Positions 35,521 through 47,352 are shown, numbered from the stretch's first letter. The stretch is 64,000 bases of DNA from Malurus cyaneus samueli (GCA_009741485.1 CM019218.1:44004681-44068680); one strand, 5' to 3'. Notes: generated by a model not told the origin, from the sequence alone. Translations and numbers: made by a program.

Positions 35521-37889
35521 TGCAGTGGAAGAATATTAGCCAGGAGACAACTCATTTCTGAGACTCCCACATGACAATAATACTTTCTGCCAAACTCCTC
35601 CCCCCCACCCGCTGGATTGAAACAAGACAGACATCAAACTGTTACTATTGTTGATTCTTGTGATGTGTCCCAAAAAGGAAATTAGATTTTCAAATGTCAT
35701 TAGAAGGGGTATTTGAAAGAGATATTAAAAGTTTTCACATAGATTGCTCTTTTCTAAAAAAAAACAACAAACAAAAAAAGTTTCAAAATAAATTGATTGG
35801 TTGTATATAAAAGTTGTTAGCTTTCTACAGAAATTCTTCATATTTTCAAAAATATAAACTATCTGAAATGGAAATGTTTTAACCAAAAACCTTAATATAT
35901 GTCCTACAATACAGCTCTGTGGTGCCCTTTTGAAATTCAGTCTGAACATTCCCCTTATCTCTCATGTATCTGGACAGGTGATCTGAGGAGCTCTCCCAAA
36001 GTGCACTGAGATCCACCAGTTCTTTTGTCTCACTGTTAAATGGTTCCTGTTAACTTGCACCCTGGAAAAATGTCCAGTCTGCTCCAGTAGTTCAGAAATC
36101 CTTGTGGTTCCGGTGGCATTTTCCACTTGTGGTTCAAGATGCCTAGAATGAAAGCTGTTAGCAGAAAGGCACCCAGCATAACCTGAAAATAATATCCTTT
36201 GGGTGTGTAATAGGGAACCCACTCACACCACTACCTGCTCTTGAAAATCTAGACCAGGAGGGTGTTTTCTTGCCTGTCTGAAAGGACTTTCATTTCAAGA
36301 GCAAGTCACCAGTGCTTTGGACAGCAGCTCCGAGGATTTCCTCATGTGATGTTTGTAGAGATGATGTTGAATATATGTAGTTTAATATATGCAGTTTTGT
36401 TTTTTTTTTTTTGGCATTAGGCCATGTGCAACACTGTAGCTATAAAGCCTCACAAAACTGCAGGGCTGAAGTTCCAACAGCAGCATTTTAGGGATTTGAA
36501 TGGAAGAATGAGGATAGCAACGTGTCCCACTATTCAAAATTTTTTCTGCAGGTGAGTGTCATGCTTTAAGACATTCTGCTCAGCCCAGTTTTGAGATATT
36601 GATACATAGGTGTAGTGTCCTGCATCCCAGCAATCCGAGGGCTGGAGCTTGCACAGAAATGCCTCCAGCTCACGGGCATCTGCAAGGCAGCTGTTGGAAA
36701 AGACAGCAGTGTTCAGCTGTCCCCTCTGACTGCTGCTGCTATGGAGACCTGCACCCGAGGTGTTCTTCTCTCTGAGCGAGGCTGAAGCAGGTGTCTGGTG
36801 TGGAGGCAGCAGCAGAGGAGCTGCAAAAACCCTCCTCGATCAGCAGCTCAGCACATTTTGGGATGGCCAGACCGAGAGCCTGAGGACAGCGAGAGCGTTT
36901 GGATGACTCACTGAGGTGGGACAGGGTGGGGAGCCTAATCCCTGTCTGCTCCTAAACTGTACAAAAAGGAAGATCCAAAACAAGCAAATCCTCACCAACC
37001 TCCAAGGAGATATGCTGGTGGATAGCTGGTGTCTCTCCTCCTCTGTGTCCTCGCAAGGGATCCTGGACTGGGCACTCGGAACACGCGTCTCGATGCCTGC
37101 TGGTGGCCTGGCTGCTGGGACACGGTGAGTGTACGAGTGTGGGGAAATCATTTTTACTTTAAAATACAATCATCTCCCCCGCCTTCAAGATCCTGCAGTG
37201 AATTTTGCTGCATTGTTGCAACACTAGTTCCTACATTTGTTTAAAGAGGAAAAGATAGTTCAGGACCCTGCTTTAACCCTAACTTGAGTCAGTCCAGTGT
37301 GCAATCCGTGTGCAACCTCGGTCACATCCAGTGGTGAATCCAGAGCAGCACTCAGGGAGCTTGAGGAAAGGGAGGGAGCTGAGAAGAAAGGATCTGACAG
37401 AAGAAGGAAAAAGCTGCTCTCAGCCCTTGAAGTGCCTGCAAGGAGGTGCAAAGGTGAGAGATGCTTAAAAGCCGGTGGTCAGCTCTGAGTCCCAATGATG
37501 GCTTGAGAAACCTGGGATGCTAGGGGTGATCTCTGTGACAGCAAAGAGCATGTTTGGAGCCTGCTGAGGAGGAAAGGCAGCTTGCATGTAGATTTGTGTT
37601 GTTGTATAGCTGAATGGAAGCATAAAGCAGCTCTCCCCTCACCCTGCCTCCCCTCCTCTTTCTGTATCCCTTAATACATAAAAATAAGGATCCTTTATGT
37701 GAATAAAAGTAGAAGGCGCCTCCCTTAAGCATGTTTTAAAAACGCCAAAAATAGTCCCAAAGTCTCAACCAAAAGTGAACATAGCCAGAATTTCTGTAGA
37801 AAATGTCTGTAGCTGAAGTGGAGTGCGGGGTGGGGGGGAGGAACTCAGATTCAGACAGGGGCTGCCTGTGCAGTGGAGCATTTCTCCCT
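35521..37889. other. Unique non-coding stretch, no gene seen
   Basis: A-rich low-complexity DNA lies at 35757-35781 and a T run at about 36400-36411. A TTGAAAATCTAGACC string (36240-36254) may be a fragment of the old repeat seen at 12516. Open frames reach 109 codons at most (36840-37169, minus) and look like chance. Confidence 0.5.
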
Positions 37890-38015
37890 GCCCCCAGCCC
37901 GGCGGACCCAGCGCGGAGCCGGGACCGGGTTCTGGCCGGGCGGGCCCCGGGAGAGAGCAGAGCCTCCGCTCTGGGCTTCCCTGTCCTTCGGCTGACAGTT
38001 CTTGGCAGCTCTGGC
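37890..38015. other. Short, sharp CpG-dense patch
   Basis: About 13 CpG occur in about 125 bp by hand count, with GC above 65% (for example GCCCGGCGGACCCAGCGCGG and GGCCGGGCGGGCCCCGGG). The patch ends abruptly in AT-rich DNA with TTAACAGC and CTAATTAATAGGG. It looks like a small CpG island or an island core. It could mark a promoter of an unannotated transcript or an orphan CpG-island enhancer. Overlapping open frames (84-97 codons) on both strands are not recognisable. Confidence 0.55.
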
Positions 38016-40088
38016 GCAACGTGTTGTTAACAGCAGTCCTAATTAATAGGGAACATGTGTGTGTTGCAGAAATCTTTTTCCTTTTTTTCTTCTTCTGTTT
38101 GGTGGAAATACCGTAAAACTGTTTATATCCACTATAAAAGGGGTGGGGGAGGGGTTTACTATCTTCCTGTCCCTAAGGTTTCCTTTACCTCAGATCAACC
38201 CATTTTGGGAACAGGCACTTCTCTAATCCCTGGGTGCCTTTTCCTAAATGCTTTCACACATCTGCACCCCTCTGTCCTGCATTCCTGCCATACCATCATC
38301 TTGTCCTAATGAAAAATAGCAGACTTTGACCTTGCCAAGTTCCTCTTTTTTGTTTTTTTTGAAGACAAAATCCTGTTTATCAAAAAGAATTTCAGAAGTT
38401 TGTTGATTTTTTCCATTCATTAACTTAAATTTTTGAAAAGAAAGAAAAAAGAAGAAACTTTTGCTTTCCCAACTGTTTCCTTTCTTGAGTAATAAGAAAA
38501 CAAATTTTTATATACCATCTGCCACCAGCATGTTCCACAGATGATCTGGCAGATTCATGTCTTCAGTTCACCCCGAGCTCAAAAATAAGGATCCCATGTC
38601 ACAGGTGACTTGGTCTCCAGCACAAAGAGTGTTTTGGTTGGCTTAGGAATAAACCCAGGAAGAGGGAAGCAAAGCATAGATCTGTCCTCAGCTGGTGCTG
38701 AACACGGAGAGGACAAGTGAGCCCAGTGCAATGCAGAATGTGTGCGGTGCCCTGGGGAACTCGTGGGGCTCAGGGGACTGAGGTGCAGAGGGGCAGGGCT
38801 GGGCTGAGATGGTGTACCCCGAATAGCTGGACCTTGGCAGCTGTTTGTGGTGCGCTGTCATGCAAGGCACACAGACCCATGGAGTTCATGGAGCAAGGAC
38901 CACTTCCAGACCTCCCCAGGGTCATGGAGATGCTACAGGATGCACCCATAAAGCTGTGCATGGCCCTTTCTCGGTGCTCAAGCTACAGTGGCACCTGTAG
39001 GAACCCTTTCATAAGGGGGTGAGTAAAAACTAAGACACGGAAAGAGAGCCCTCATTAAGCTGATCTTCTTAAGGGAGACACATATTCCTGTTCCCATTTT
39101 ATAACTATTGAAGAAGAGGGATAGAAGGTAAAAAAAAAAAGCCCTGCTGGTGGAAATTGGTGGAGAAATCCATAATGTACACCCATATTTTGAAGTTTCC
39201 TGCTGCCAGGATGAGGAGAAGCAGCTGATAATATTCTGGATTTCCCCAGGATCTGTAAAGGCTTTCACATCTCCAGTGCTGGAGCATCATCCTTTGGTGG
39301 ATAGATGAGGTGGGCTGCAGGCTCCACAAACAGCACAAGGGCTACGGAGTTGTCCTTTGGACTTTTAGGTTGTGTGCATGCACTGGTAACTTGGAAAAAA
39401 CCTGTCATATCCTGACGAGTCTGGGAGGAAATATTATCCTAGACTGTAACCAGGTTCCCGAATGTGTTTGCCGGAGGTCCTGGGAGACTGGATATCAACA
39501 AAGAACAGCTGTCCAGTCTCTTCTGGAGAAGGACATTTCTGAGCAGAGATGTGGGAATACCTGTTTTGGAAAGAGCGACTTCATCCAGCTACTCCTGAAC
39601 CTTGATTGTCGTGGTAAGATTTTGGAGATGTATGGAGTACATAGGAAGGGAGCAGAGTGATGAATAGCAATCAGTATGCAATTTTGGCTTAAGGCGCAGT
39701 TAAATCTTACATTTTCCAGGAGAATGTTATTTCTGGTGGTTTTGGTGTTTTGCGTTAAAGGACGAGTTCTGAAATTCCATAGATAACATTTTTTCCTACA
39801 TTTGCCCCAAAAGGGGGAAAAAAGAGAAGGCCATTTGCAAAACCTTGCCCTTTGTTTCTTGTGGAAGACAGCAGAAAATTTGAGACCGAAGCATCAAATG
39901 TTTCACTTCTCATCAAACCCATGGAAATGTCATTTTTTCCAGGTTTACCAGAGCCACAAATATGTTCACAGAAGCTGATACTACCAGTACAGCTAATGGG
40001 CAGATCCACAGCCAGCATTAGCTGGCACTGCCCTGGGCTATACTTGTTACCTTAGCAGCTTGCCAGCCAGGGTATCATTTTCCAGATG
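38016..40088. other. Unique non-coding stretch, no gene seen
   Basis: The best open frame is 116 codons (39310-39660, plus). Its product has no domain I recognise. Poly-purine/pyrimidine spots occur near 38080-38100, 38340-38360 and 39129-39140. No transposon is visible. Confidence 0.5.
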
Positions 40089-40114
40089 ATTTGCATGGAA
40101 CTATCCATGCAAAT
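40089..40114. promoter_or_regulatory. Perfect inverted pair of POU octamer motifs
   Basis: ATTTGCATGGA (40089-40099) and TCCATGCAAAT (40104-40114) are exact reverse complements separated by the 4-base spacer ACTA. Each arm contains the consensus octamer bound by POU proteins (ATTTGCAT on one side, ATGCAAAT on the other). The symmetry could seat a POU dimer or form a small hairpin. The spacing is not that of the named PORE or MORE dimer sites. The sequence is certain; the function is inferred. Confidence 0.55.
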
Positions 40115-41929
40115 AATTTGTATCCACCGAGGGTCTGGCCAACTCGAGTGATACCCACCCGGGAGGACTTGCTTTCGCAGAGCTTTACCCTTGTCTTCTA
40201 AACCAACCTGACTGAAGTGACTCACCTTTTTGTCAGGTCCTCAGCTGGCCTGACATTTCCTCCATCAAAATATACATTTATATACGTGACATTTCCTCTG
40301 TGGCAATGCATTGTGTGCCTTTGTGACATCTCTGGCACAGCTCCACTGGGAAGGTCCACCCTTGGTGAAAGTCCAGCGAAGGAACATGGCAGTGGTATTT
40401 TGTTTTGCAGGATGAACAGAAAAAAAAAGGGAGGAAAAGCAAGCAAGTGGATGGAACTAATGGAATCCTGAGATGAAAGAAGAGATGGGGTCATTGCTGA
40501 ATGACTATAACAGACCTCGGCTGAGGTTACTGGTCTATGACAACCTTGAAATCTTATAGATACTCTGTTTTTTCCCCCACAGTCTGCCAAGACCTTGCTG
40601 ACACATTCAGCACAAAAAAAGAACCAGCGCATGCTGGTTTCTGGATAATCCTCCTCTAGCATATTTAATGCTTCAGCATGCAGGAGAAGGCTCCATTATT
40701 TTGTATTTTATGAGAAACCAGTTAGTCTTTCCCCTTTAGTTAGTCTGTCCCCTTTTGGTCCACAGACTGAGCCCATCCAGTTCCCATCCTTTGTGCCTTC
40801 AGGCAAGGGGAGTTTTTCTTAGTGTGCTGTTTGTGATGCCTCCAGTGCTCGTCCCACCTCCATTTAGGGCTGCCTTACCTACTAAAGACAAGTCTCAACG
40901 TTTTCCTCAATTTCTTTATTACTTTCTCATCAAGACAATGACCAACATTCAGTCCTTCAGCAAACACTCCCTTCCCTGCACAATTTGTACTTTTATGTGC
41001 ATTTAGTCTGTATACAGCTTCCAAAGACATATCCTTACCAGCGTGTCCCATTGTTTTCCAGACACTGGTGCCTGAGCAAATAGAGTTGCCAACTTCAGGC
41101 AGCACAAACTGCATTTGCTTTTAGGTGAGCAAGACAGTGCTCTGCTGTAAAACTGGGAATTAAGAGATAAGAAGTACCACTGGTGGACTGAGAAAACCAC
41201 AGTATGCTAGCCCTCAGAAATGTCCACAGCCAAGCCTGGGTCCATCTCAGAGAGGGTAAAATTCCAAAATGGGTGGATCTGGGGAGATGTACCCAAAGAG
41301 GAGAACAAGCCCACCTATTCTGGGTTTTCCCAAGACTGAGAGTGTCAAACCACATATGTTCAGAATTGGCTCCTCGTCACCATCCCATCCAAGCCTGTCT
41401 GTCTCCCCTGGTGCTTCCCTCCTCTGGGAAAGCACCTCTCTGCAGCCCAGGAGAGGTTCATGGGGGTTGTGGAACATGGCAGTGGTATTTGGGTTGTGCT
41501 GCAGCACCACATGTTTCTCATGGCTTGTTTCAGCTGTGCTCATAGCTATACAGACCTTTTTTTTTTTTTTGCTGGACACTGACTTTGAACTCCACATTAT
41601 TTTTCTACTTCAATTCTCTTGACAAACACTGTTCAATCTAGGCTCCCTATATCCCCTCTCTGTTTCTCTTTCCTTTGGATGTTAGCCACTATTGGGGTTT
41701 TAACCAGGATCTTTGATAGACATCTTCAAAGCAACCTGTTTCCATATTCAGCTTGAGATCAGTTGTAAGTTATTCTGTGGCCAGCCTTTTTTTAATGCAA
41801 TCTCTGCTTTAGAGCATATTGTTTATGTGTTTCTTCTTTGTGGGCAGAGAAAAAGGCATTCCTCTGATTTCTAGCCTGTGGAATCAGAGCTAGATTTCTC
41901 CCTGCCAAGCACCTCAGGACCAGCAGCTG
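40115..41929. other. Unique non-coding stretch, no gene seen
   Basis: Open frames reach 146 codons (40222-40662, minus) with no recognisable product, and several frames overlap on both strands around 41204-41622. A T run lies at 41559-41571. No transposon is seen. Confidence 0.5.
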
Positions 41930-41985
41930 TCAGACATAACTTATGTCAGACATAAGGTTGCATGTCTGACTCGTCCCACAGACAC
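41930..41985. promoter_or_regulatory. CAGAC-box cluster with hairpin
   Basis: TGTCAGACATAA occurs twice, 15 bp apart (from about 41929 and 41944), then ATGTCTGAC at 41962-41970, then CAGACAC near 41980. GTCAGACAT (41945-41953) and ATGTCTGAC (41962-41970) form a perfect 9-bp stem with an 8-base loop. CAGAC is the core SMAD3/4 box, so four such boxes lie within about 55 bp. The motif is short, so a chance cluster created by duplication is possible. Confidence 0.35.
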
Positions 41986-44223
41986 TATAGCTTTCTAGGT
42001 ACAGCATGGAGTACTATAAAAACTTCCCATATTTTTAGTATTTAAGCTTTGGTAAAACACCCAACTACTTTGTGCAGCCACCAACTATGGCTTTCTTTTT
42101 TCCTCATTCTGGTGCTAAGCAACTTCGTGGTCTTTAGATAAACCTGTCTCAGCTACATCTCCAGAAAACAGCAACAGACCTTGCAAGGGCAGCCCCCTGT
42201 CTGAAAAGAGAGCTGCAGGGCCCCTGTGAGAGCCTGGCATGTCCCATCTGGACCTGATCAGGGCGGTGGGAAGGGGTGGCACCTGGCATTAATAAAAGGT
42301 GAAAGAAGCCCTAAGCAGGGCTTTTGCATGCCTGCATGATCTCCTGCAAAGGACAGTGTTGGGAATGGGGTAGAGGGAAAAAGCAAAGGTGTTTGCTGGG
42401 AAAACGATGAGGGGTGAAGCTGTGGCAGAGGTGTTTTTCTGAAAGTTTCCACCAATCAGGGTTAAAGAAGATGATAGTCAATAGAAATATTAATGTGTTT
42501 TCTTCCTAAATTCATATAGGCAGGTGAGGAAAGGAGGGAGGAGATCTCCAGAAGGATGCTGATCTGTCTTCCTCTACCATGAAAAAATATAGAGGGAGAC
42601 TGGATGATAGAAAGAATTAAAAATAAGGAGGGGCTCTTGCATTATGTTTTTTATGCAAGTCCACAAGGTGAAGGCCCTGCAAGCTGAGACACAGAAGGCA
42701 ATCTCTAGGCAAAGTGCTTCAGGAAATTGTTGTAGGGGAGAGCTGAAGTGACTAATGGCACAAGAGGCTGCAGAAGAATTTGGGAGATAACAGGAGATGT
42801 GAGAAAAGTCAGATGTGTATCTTGATGCACACCAAGTGGGAGTTAAGTAACAGGCTACTGAAGTACCTTGCTGGATGTGGGCTGTCAGTGCTCCTCTGAA
42901 GCCTGGGGCTAAATCAAACTCTCTGATTTCCTGTGCTTAGGGGGCAACTTGGGACAGATGGGCAGGAGGGGTGAGAATCACAGCAATTCCAGCAGTTTTG
43001 AAAACCAGGTGACCTGGGAGAAGTTGAGAGAAGGCAAATTTCTGAACCTCTACAAACCTACGTGATTGCTGATTTTCCTTCATAAGACTGATTCAAACCT
43101 GCTTGAATTGTTTTAGCTCTTGTTATTTATAGTCGGTAGCTTGACTTACCAAGAAAAAAAAAAAAGGAAGAAAAACAAACCCTGAGGAGAAGAGGAACAG
43201 ACCCAAATCCACAACACATCAAGTGGCTGTGTAATAGCACATTGCAAATGGGTTCAACACAGGCTGGCAGATGACTTAATAGTATATAACGGCCCACAAT
43301 GCTCCAGTGACTCATTGCATTTGCTATATCTGTTCAAACTCACCATACTGAGTAAGAGAGATTTGCCTTCATAAAAACCTCTAATAAATTCCATTGCTTT
43401 GAAATATCCCTGGTGCTTTCGAGAGAATCATAGCATGTCTCATGCACTGAGAACACCTCAACCCATTCTGTGGGGCTGTGGTAGGACATGTAGGCCATTC
43501 AGCCTCCTTCAAACCAGACTAAAACACCCATTGAGCTGAAACGGGCTTGAGAGAGTTCCCCACAATCTTCCTGAGGTGAGCGAAATAGATGATCTGGGAT
43601 AGAAACAGGGCTGAGGTGTGTTTCTCATCTCTTCCTGCTAGCCAAGGGATGGGAGATGCTGCATTTGTTGATTCTGGGCACTGGGCATGGAGCTGTAGGG
43701 CTGTCCCGTGCCAAAGATGCCCCCATGCCTTGCATGTTTGCGCCACGACCAACACCCAGCCTGTTCCCTGTCAGGGCTGCATTGCTTGTGCTTGATCTCC
43801 TTGGACTTTGACTTTAGTAGGGTTGTGTTGGTATACCCTAATGCAAGCTGAGGTCCTAAATTCCCGACCTTCCTCTCTGCCTCATAACTCCATTTACCTG
43901 TATTTACTGGATGTATAGCAGCAACTTATTTGTTAGTGCTGTCAATAAAATTATTGCACTGGTAGCATCAGTGGAAGAAGCACAAGCCATGTCAGTCACA
44001 CTGTGGGTGGTGCCACCCACACGTGCACAAGAGGCAGAATGCCCTGATCTACAGGATCTTGGCTGTGCAAACAATCTTCCTAAAATCGCTCTCAAACTGA
44101 ATGTTTTATTTTTACAATTCAGCCCAGACTCGCTCTGTCCAGCTTGCTTTTTTTCCCAGTGAACTCGTCAGATGCTCAGCTGAATTAATTATCACAGCTT
44201 ACCTCAGGTTCTTAGTTTTTACT
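41986..44223. other. Unique non-coding stretch, no gene seen
   Basis: Open frames stay below 85 codons. An A run lies at 43154-43165. The AT-rich stretch 43080-43420 is unique and could be regulatory, but carries no motif strong enough to call. No transposon is identified. A GAGAATCATAGCATG string at 43422 looked CR1-like but does not extend. Confidence 0.5.
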
Positions 44224-44243
44224 AATTGCCAAAATTGGCAATT
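44224..44243. repeat. 9-bp inverted repeat with 2-bp spacer
   Basis: AATTGCCAA (44224-44232) and TTGGCAATT (44235-44243) are perfect reverse complements around AA. The centre GCCAAAATTGGC has the half-sites of an NFI site but in the opposite arrangement, so NFI binding is not implied. Confidence 0.7.
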
Positions 44244-44436
44244 TCCCTGTGATGTCAGCACGAGCTTTGCCTGTGGAAGGACTAAATGAGACCCTCAGGA
44301 CACAGTGCTCCATAGGTTTTAGGAGATGGGATTTTTATTTTGCTTCAGTGAGGGTGTGTGAGAGGGTTTGATAGAAAACTTTCTAGCTCAGCTCTCTTGG
44401 GTTACTTTTTCCATGAAAGGTAACAGATGCTCATTG

Positions 44437-44533
44437 TGACGTGAACGTTATTCCAATATCCACACAGGAGGAAAAAGGACCGGCGCGCTCCAAACTCACA
44501 GGTTAGTTTATTTTAAGTTATTTTGTGACGTCA
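44437..44533. promoter_or_regulatory. Consensus CRE with an upstream CRE variant
   Basis: The full palindromic cAMP-response element TGACGTCA is at 44526-44533, and a one-mismatch relative, TGACGTGA, lies at 44437-44444. Between them is a small CpG-bearing spot, GGACCGGCGCGCTCC, near 44479-44493. CREB/ATF proteins bind such sites when the CpG is unmethylated. CpG-containing CREs decay quickly in methylated avian DNA, so an intact one outside a promoter is notable. No adjacent transcript start is evident. Confidence 0.4.
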
Positions 44534-46747
44534 ATAGGCAGTGATATATATAGCAAAATATTTTTCCTCCTTACTGCAGGGTCTTTAAAAAGATATCTTT
44601 GTTGTCTCAGTTGCCATAGCAGTGATGAACATGGAAATATATCCATATGCACATGTATACATGCGAGGAGGGATTCCCCAGCCCTGGGGTTGATTGTGTT
44701 GGCTCCTGTACTTGTATTTCCTCTTCCTTCTGCTGCTTGAGGTGCTCCAAGGCACTCAGAGAGCTTGTGAAAGGTCCCCCAAGTTGGAAAATGAGTATTT
44801 TCAGTCAACCATCTTGAAGCCTTATTGTGTTTTGCAGGGCTCTGTTATTTAACACTTATCTCCAAAAGCAGGTAGCAGAGGCTGGGCAGAGCAGAGCTCC
44901 TGCACCCTGTTCTGGTGCCAGGTGATTGGTGTGTGAAGGACATGACAGAGATTTGAGGTGTGATGGGGCTCCATAAATAAATTAGGAGGCTATTAGTAGT
45001 AAATGCGCTGTTTACTATTTAGCGGGGTTCACATGTGCCCAGATTGTGCTGAAAGGCCTTTGACATACTTAGCTTATCCTCACCTTGGAATAGATTTTTA
45101 TCTCTGTGCTCATGTTTCAAAACTGCTCCTTCTTTTCAGCAACCTACTAACATATTCCAGAGATACTCCCCAGTGGTGTCTGTCGCTGTTCTCCCCTGCA
45201 TTTTCCCTGCCCTGAGCTCTGCATCCTGTAAACAGCCGGGACTGTGATCCAGACCTGGAAGGGTCCCTGAGTGCAGCCCTTGGGAAATGGAATACTTACA
45301 GAAGGTTTCTTGGCCTCCCTCTGACCAATTTCAGTTGTCACCTGAGCTCCCCTGTATGGGTGAAGGGAGAGCATTAATACACAGCACTGTTTCAGAGAGC
45401 AGAAATAGGGGAATCTGAAAATCCCAACCAGCCTTTTTTTTAGGGTTTATGCCCATGCTTGCTAATGTTTCTATTTCCCCAATGATTTTCATATTGGGGC
45501 TTTTTTGCTTTACCTATCCAAACCTACACTTCTGCATGCCCATAGCCAGCCAAAAACCAGCTTTTCCATTTTTGCCTGTTTTTGTTGTTACCAACAAGTA
45601 AGATGCTGGAATGAGAACTTGGCTGGCCATTGTGTTGATGACAAATGAAAGAGAAGCAAACACAGCTTGCCTGTTTGCAGCCTCAGTGGTTCAGCAGGGC
45701 TGGCAGTAGTAAAGACAAGTTATTTGTTGATAAAACATGCAGCACCCAACTCTGAGAAGGAGCCGAGAAAATGTCTCAGTGCGATTATCTGCCCGTCCTG
45801 CCTGCACCTTTGGAGGTCCCAGCTTCCCGTGCTGGCTCAGCCTGGAGAAGCCATAATAGGGCACAGTTCCTGTGGCTTGGGTCAGGAAGAGTGCTCCATG
45901 AGGGGCTGTGAGTGCCTGAGAGGTGACACAGGGCAAATCCCAACCTGCCCCTTGCAGCAGTGTAGCCACCTCCCAGCATAGCTGGCATGTCCACGTCTAT
46001 CTTTACATATGTATGTGTGTAACATACACGCACATGTATGTTGGTATGTCCGTGTAGGTGCGTGGAAGTGCCGTGCAAGGAGTGAAGGCTGAGTGCCCCA
46101 GTGTGCAGGGCACCTCACTGGTGCTCTCTGGGTTTTAATCCCACCTTTACCAGCTCTCTGCGGGGTGATCTCACTAATACTGTGTGACCTTCTCTCCTTT
46201 GTGTCCCTCACGCAGGGAGTGTCCTTCCATGTGTGTTTGTGCATGGCAGGTCTTGCCCAGAGATGAGTTAACAGCTACTGGGGGTGCTGAGATTTTGGAG
46301 CAAAAGGCAAAGGCGAGGCATTGTCAGAAAGCTCAGCAGCCCCCGAGCTCAGGTATAAACCCTCGCCTTACTCAATCAGCCTGGAAAATGCATGCTAGGG
46401 CAGAGGTGCACCTCGGGGCAAACCCCTCCTATTTCTTGTGCTTCTTGATCTTTGCATTGTCACTGCTAAACTGTGCCTCCCTGGATCCTGGTCCCTTCGG
46501 GTGTTGGGTGCCTCTGGTGGATGATGGGGGCAGATTGTGCTTCACGGTGCGTGTGTGTCAGGAAGGGATGGTGGAATCTGGCGTGGTGTCTGATGTGGGA
46601 AGGGGTGCTGGAATGCAGGCTGTATCAAATTCTCATAATTATGGTGGTAGCTAGAACAGTAGGAGACAGACTTGGACCATAAAGCTGGCAGCCTGAGTAG
46701 CCAAGAGGCACTGGATGGCAAGGAATGTGTAACCGTGGAGGGGAAAC
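44534..46747. other. Unique non-coding stretch, no gene seen
   Basis: A TG/CA-rich alternating purine-pyrimidine segment lies at about 46005-46050. Open frames reach 156 codons (46184-46654, plus) with an unrecognised Cys/Gly/Leu-rich product overlapped by minus-strand frames. Nothing else is identifiable. Confidence 0.5.
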
Positions 46748-46840
46748 GTGACTTTCCAAGGTTACACGGTGGGGTGGTGGGATGGCCAAGGAGAGTGGCC
46801 TGACTCCTAAGCCACTGTCTTAGCAACATGACCACATTCC
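46748..46840 (-). mobile_element. MIR-type SINE remnant
   Basis: Read on the plus strand, ACGTGACTTTCCAAGGTTAC followed by ACGGTGGG, GGGATGGCC and GGCCTGACTCCTAAGCCACT matches in order the reverse complement of the MIR tRNA/core region (AGTAACTTGCCCAAGGTCAC, ACAG, GGGATTCGAACC, TCTGACTCC). The tRNA-derived box B equivalent is badly eroded. MIR is an ancient amniote CORE-SINE, so this is a fossil copy. Confidence 0.6.
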
Positions 46841-47268
46841 CCCCAGTAAAGGGAGCCACACTGAGTCTTTGCCAAGAACTATCTTTGCTCTGCTTTGAGT
46901 GGTCACCATTTTTGAGGGTTTTTGTGGGGGTGAAGGAGTTGAACAGTAAATAAACCCATTCTTTTATACTTCTATAGGTATTAAAAGCAGTAGTGTTGGA
47001 AACCCACGGTGTTATCGGTTTTCCTCATTGCTCCAAACCTTCTGGTAGGCAGAAAATCTTCAACATTGCTGGTGTTTCTTCTACAGCTGCTGTCTCTGCT
47101 TTGAAGCGTTGCAGTTGCTGGGTGCTTCTACCAGACATCTTTTTGCCTTTTGGTTTGCTGACTAGACTCAGTGGTGGGAAAACAGGACTGTAGCAAACCT
47201 GACTCCTCACCAGTTAAAAAAATTGCTTTATTAGTCAAAGCCCTCCATTATGCAGCAGTGAGTAGTGC

Positions 47269-47352
47269 TCCATCCATCCATCCATCCATCCATCCATCCA
47301 TCCATCCATCCATCCATCCATCCATCCATCCATCCATCCATCCATCCATCCA
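47269..47352 (+). repeat. Pure (TCCA)21 microsatellite
   Basis: Twenty-one uninterrupted TCCA units span 84 bp, flanked by unique DNA (GTAGTGC before, AATTTCACC after). Purity and length predict high mutability. Translated, it gives an HPSI repeat in a chance 70-codon frame (47171-47383). Confidence 0.98.

Noticed and set aside
38690..38715. REST/NRSF-like half-site GGTGCTGAA
   Set aside because: Only one half-site matches and the second half is absent at a permitted spacing.
43422..43480. GAGAATCATAGCATG suggested a CR1 end
   Set aside because: The bases that follow do not continue in CR1 order. The same applies to TATAGAATCATAGGG near 13953.
46005..46050. TG/CA-rich stretch considered as a hairpin precursor RNA
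   Set aside because: The arms pair poorly when checked base by base. It is low-complexity DNA.
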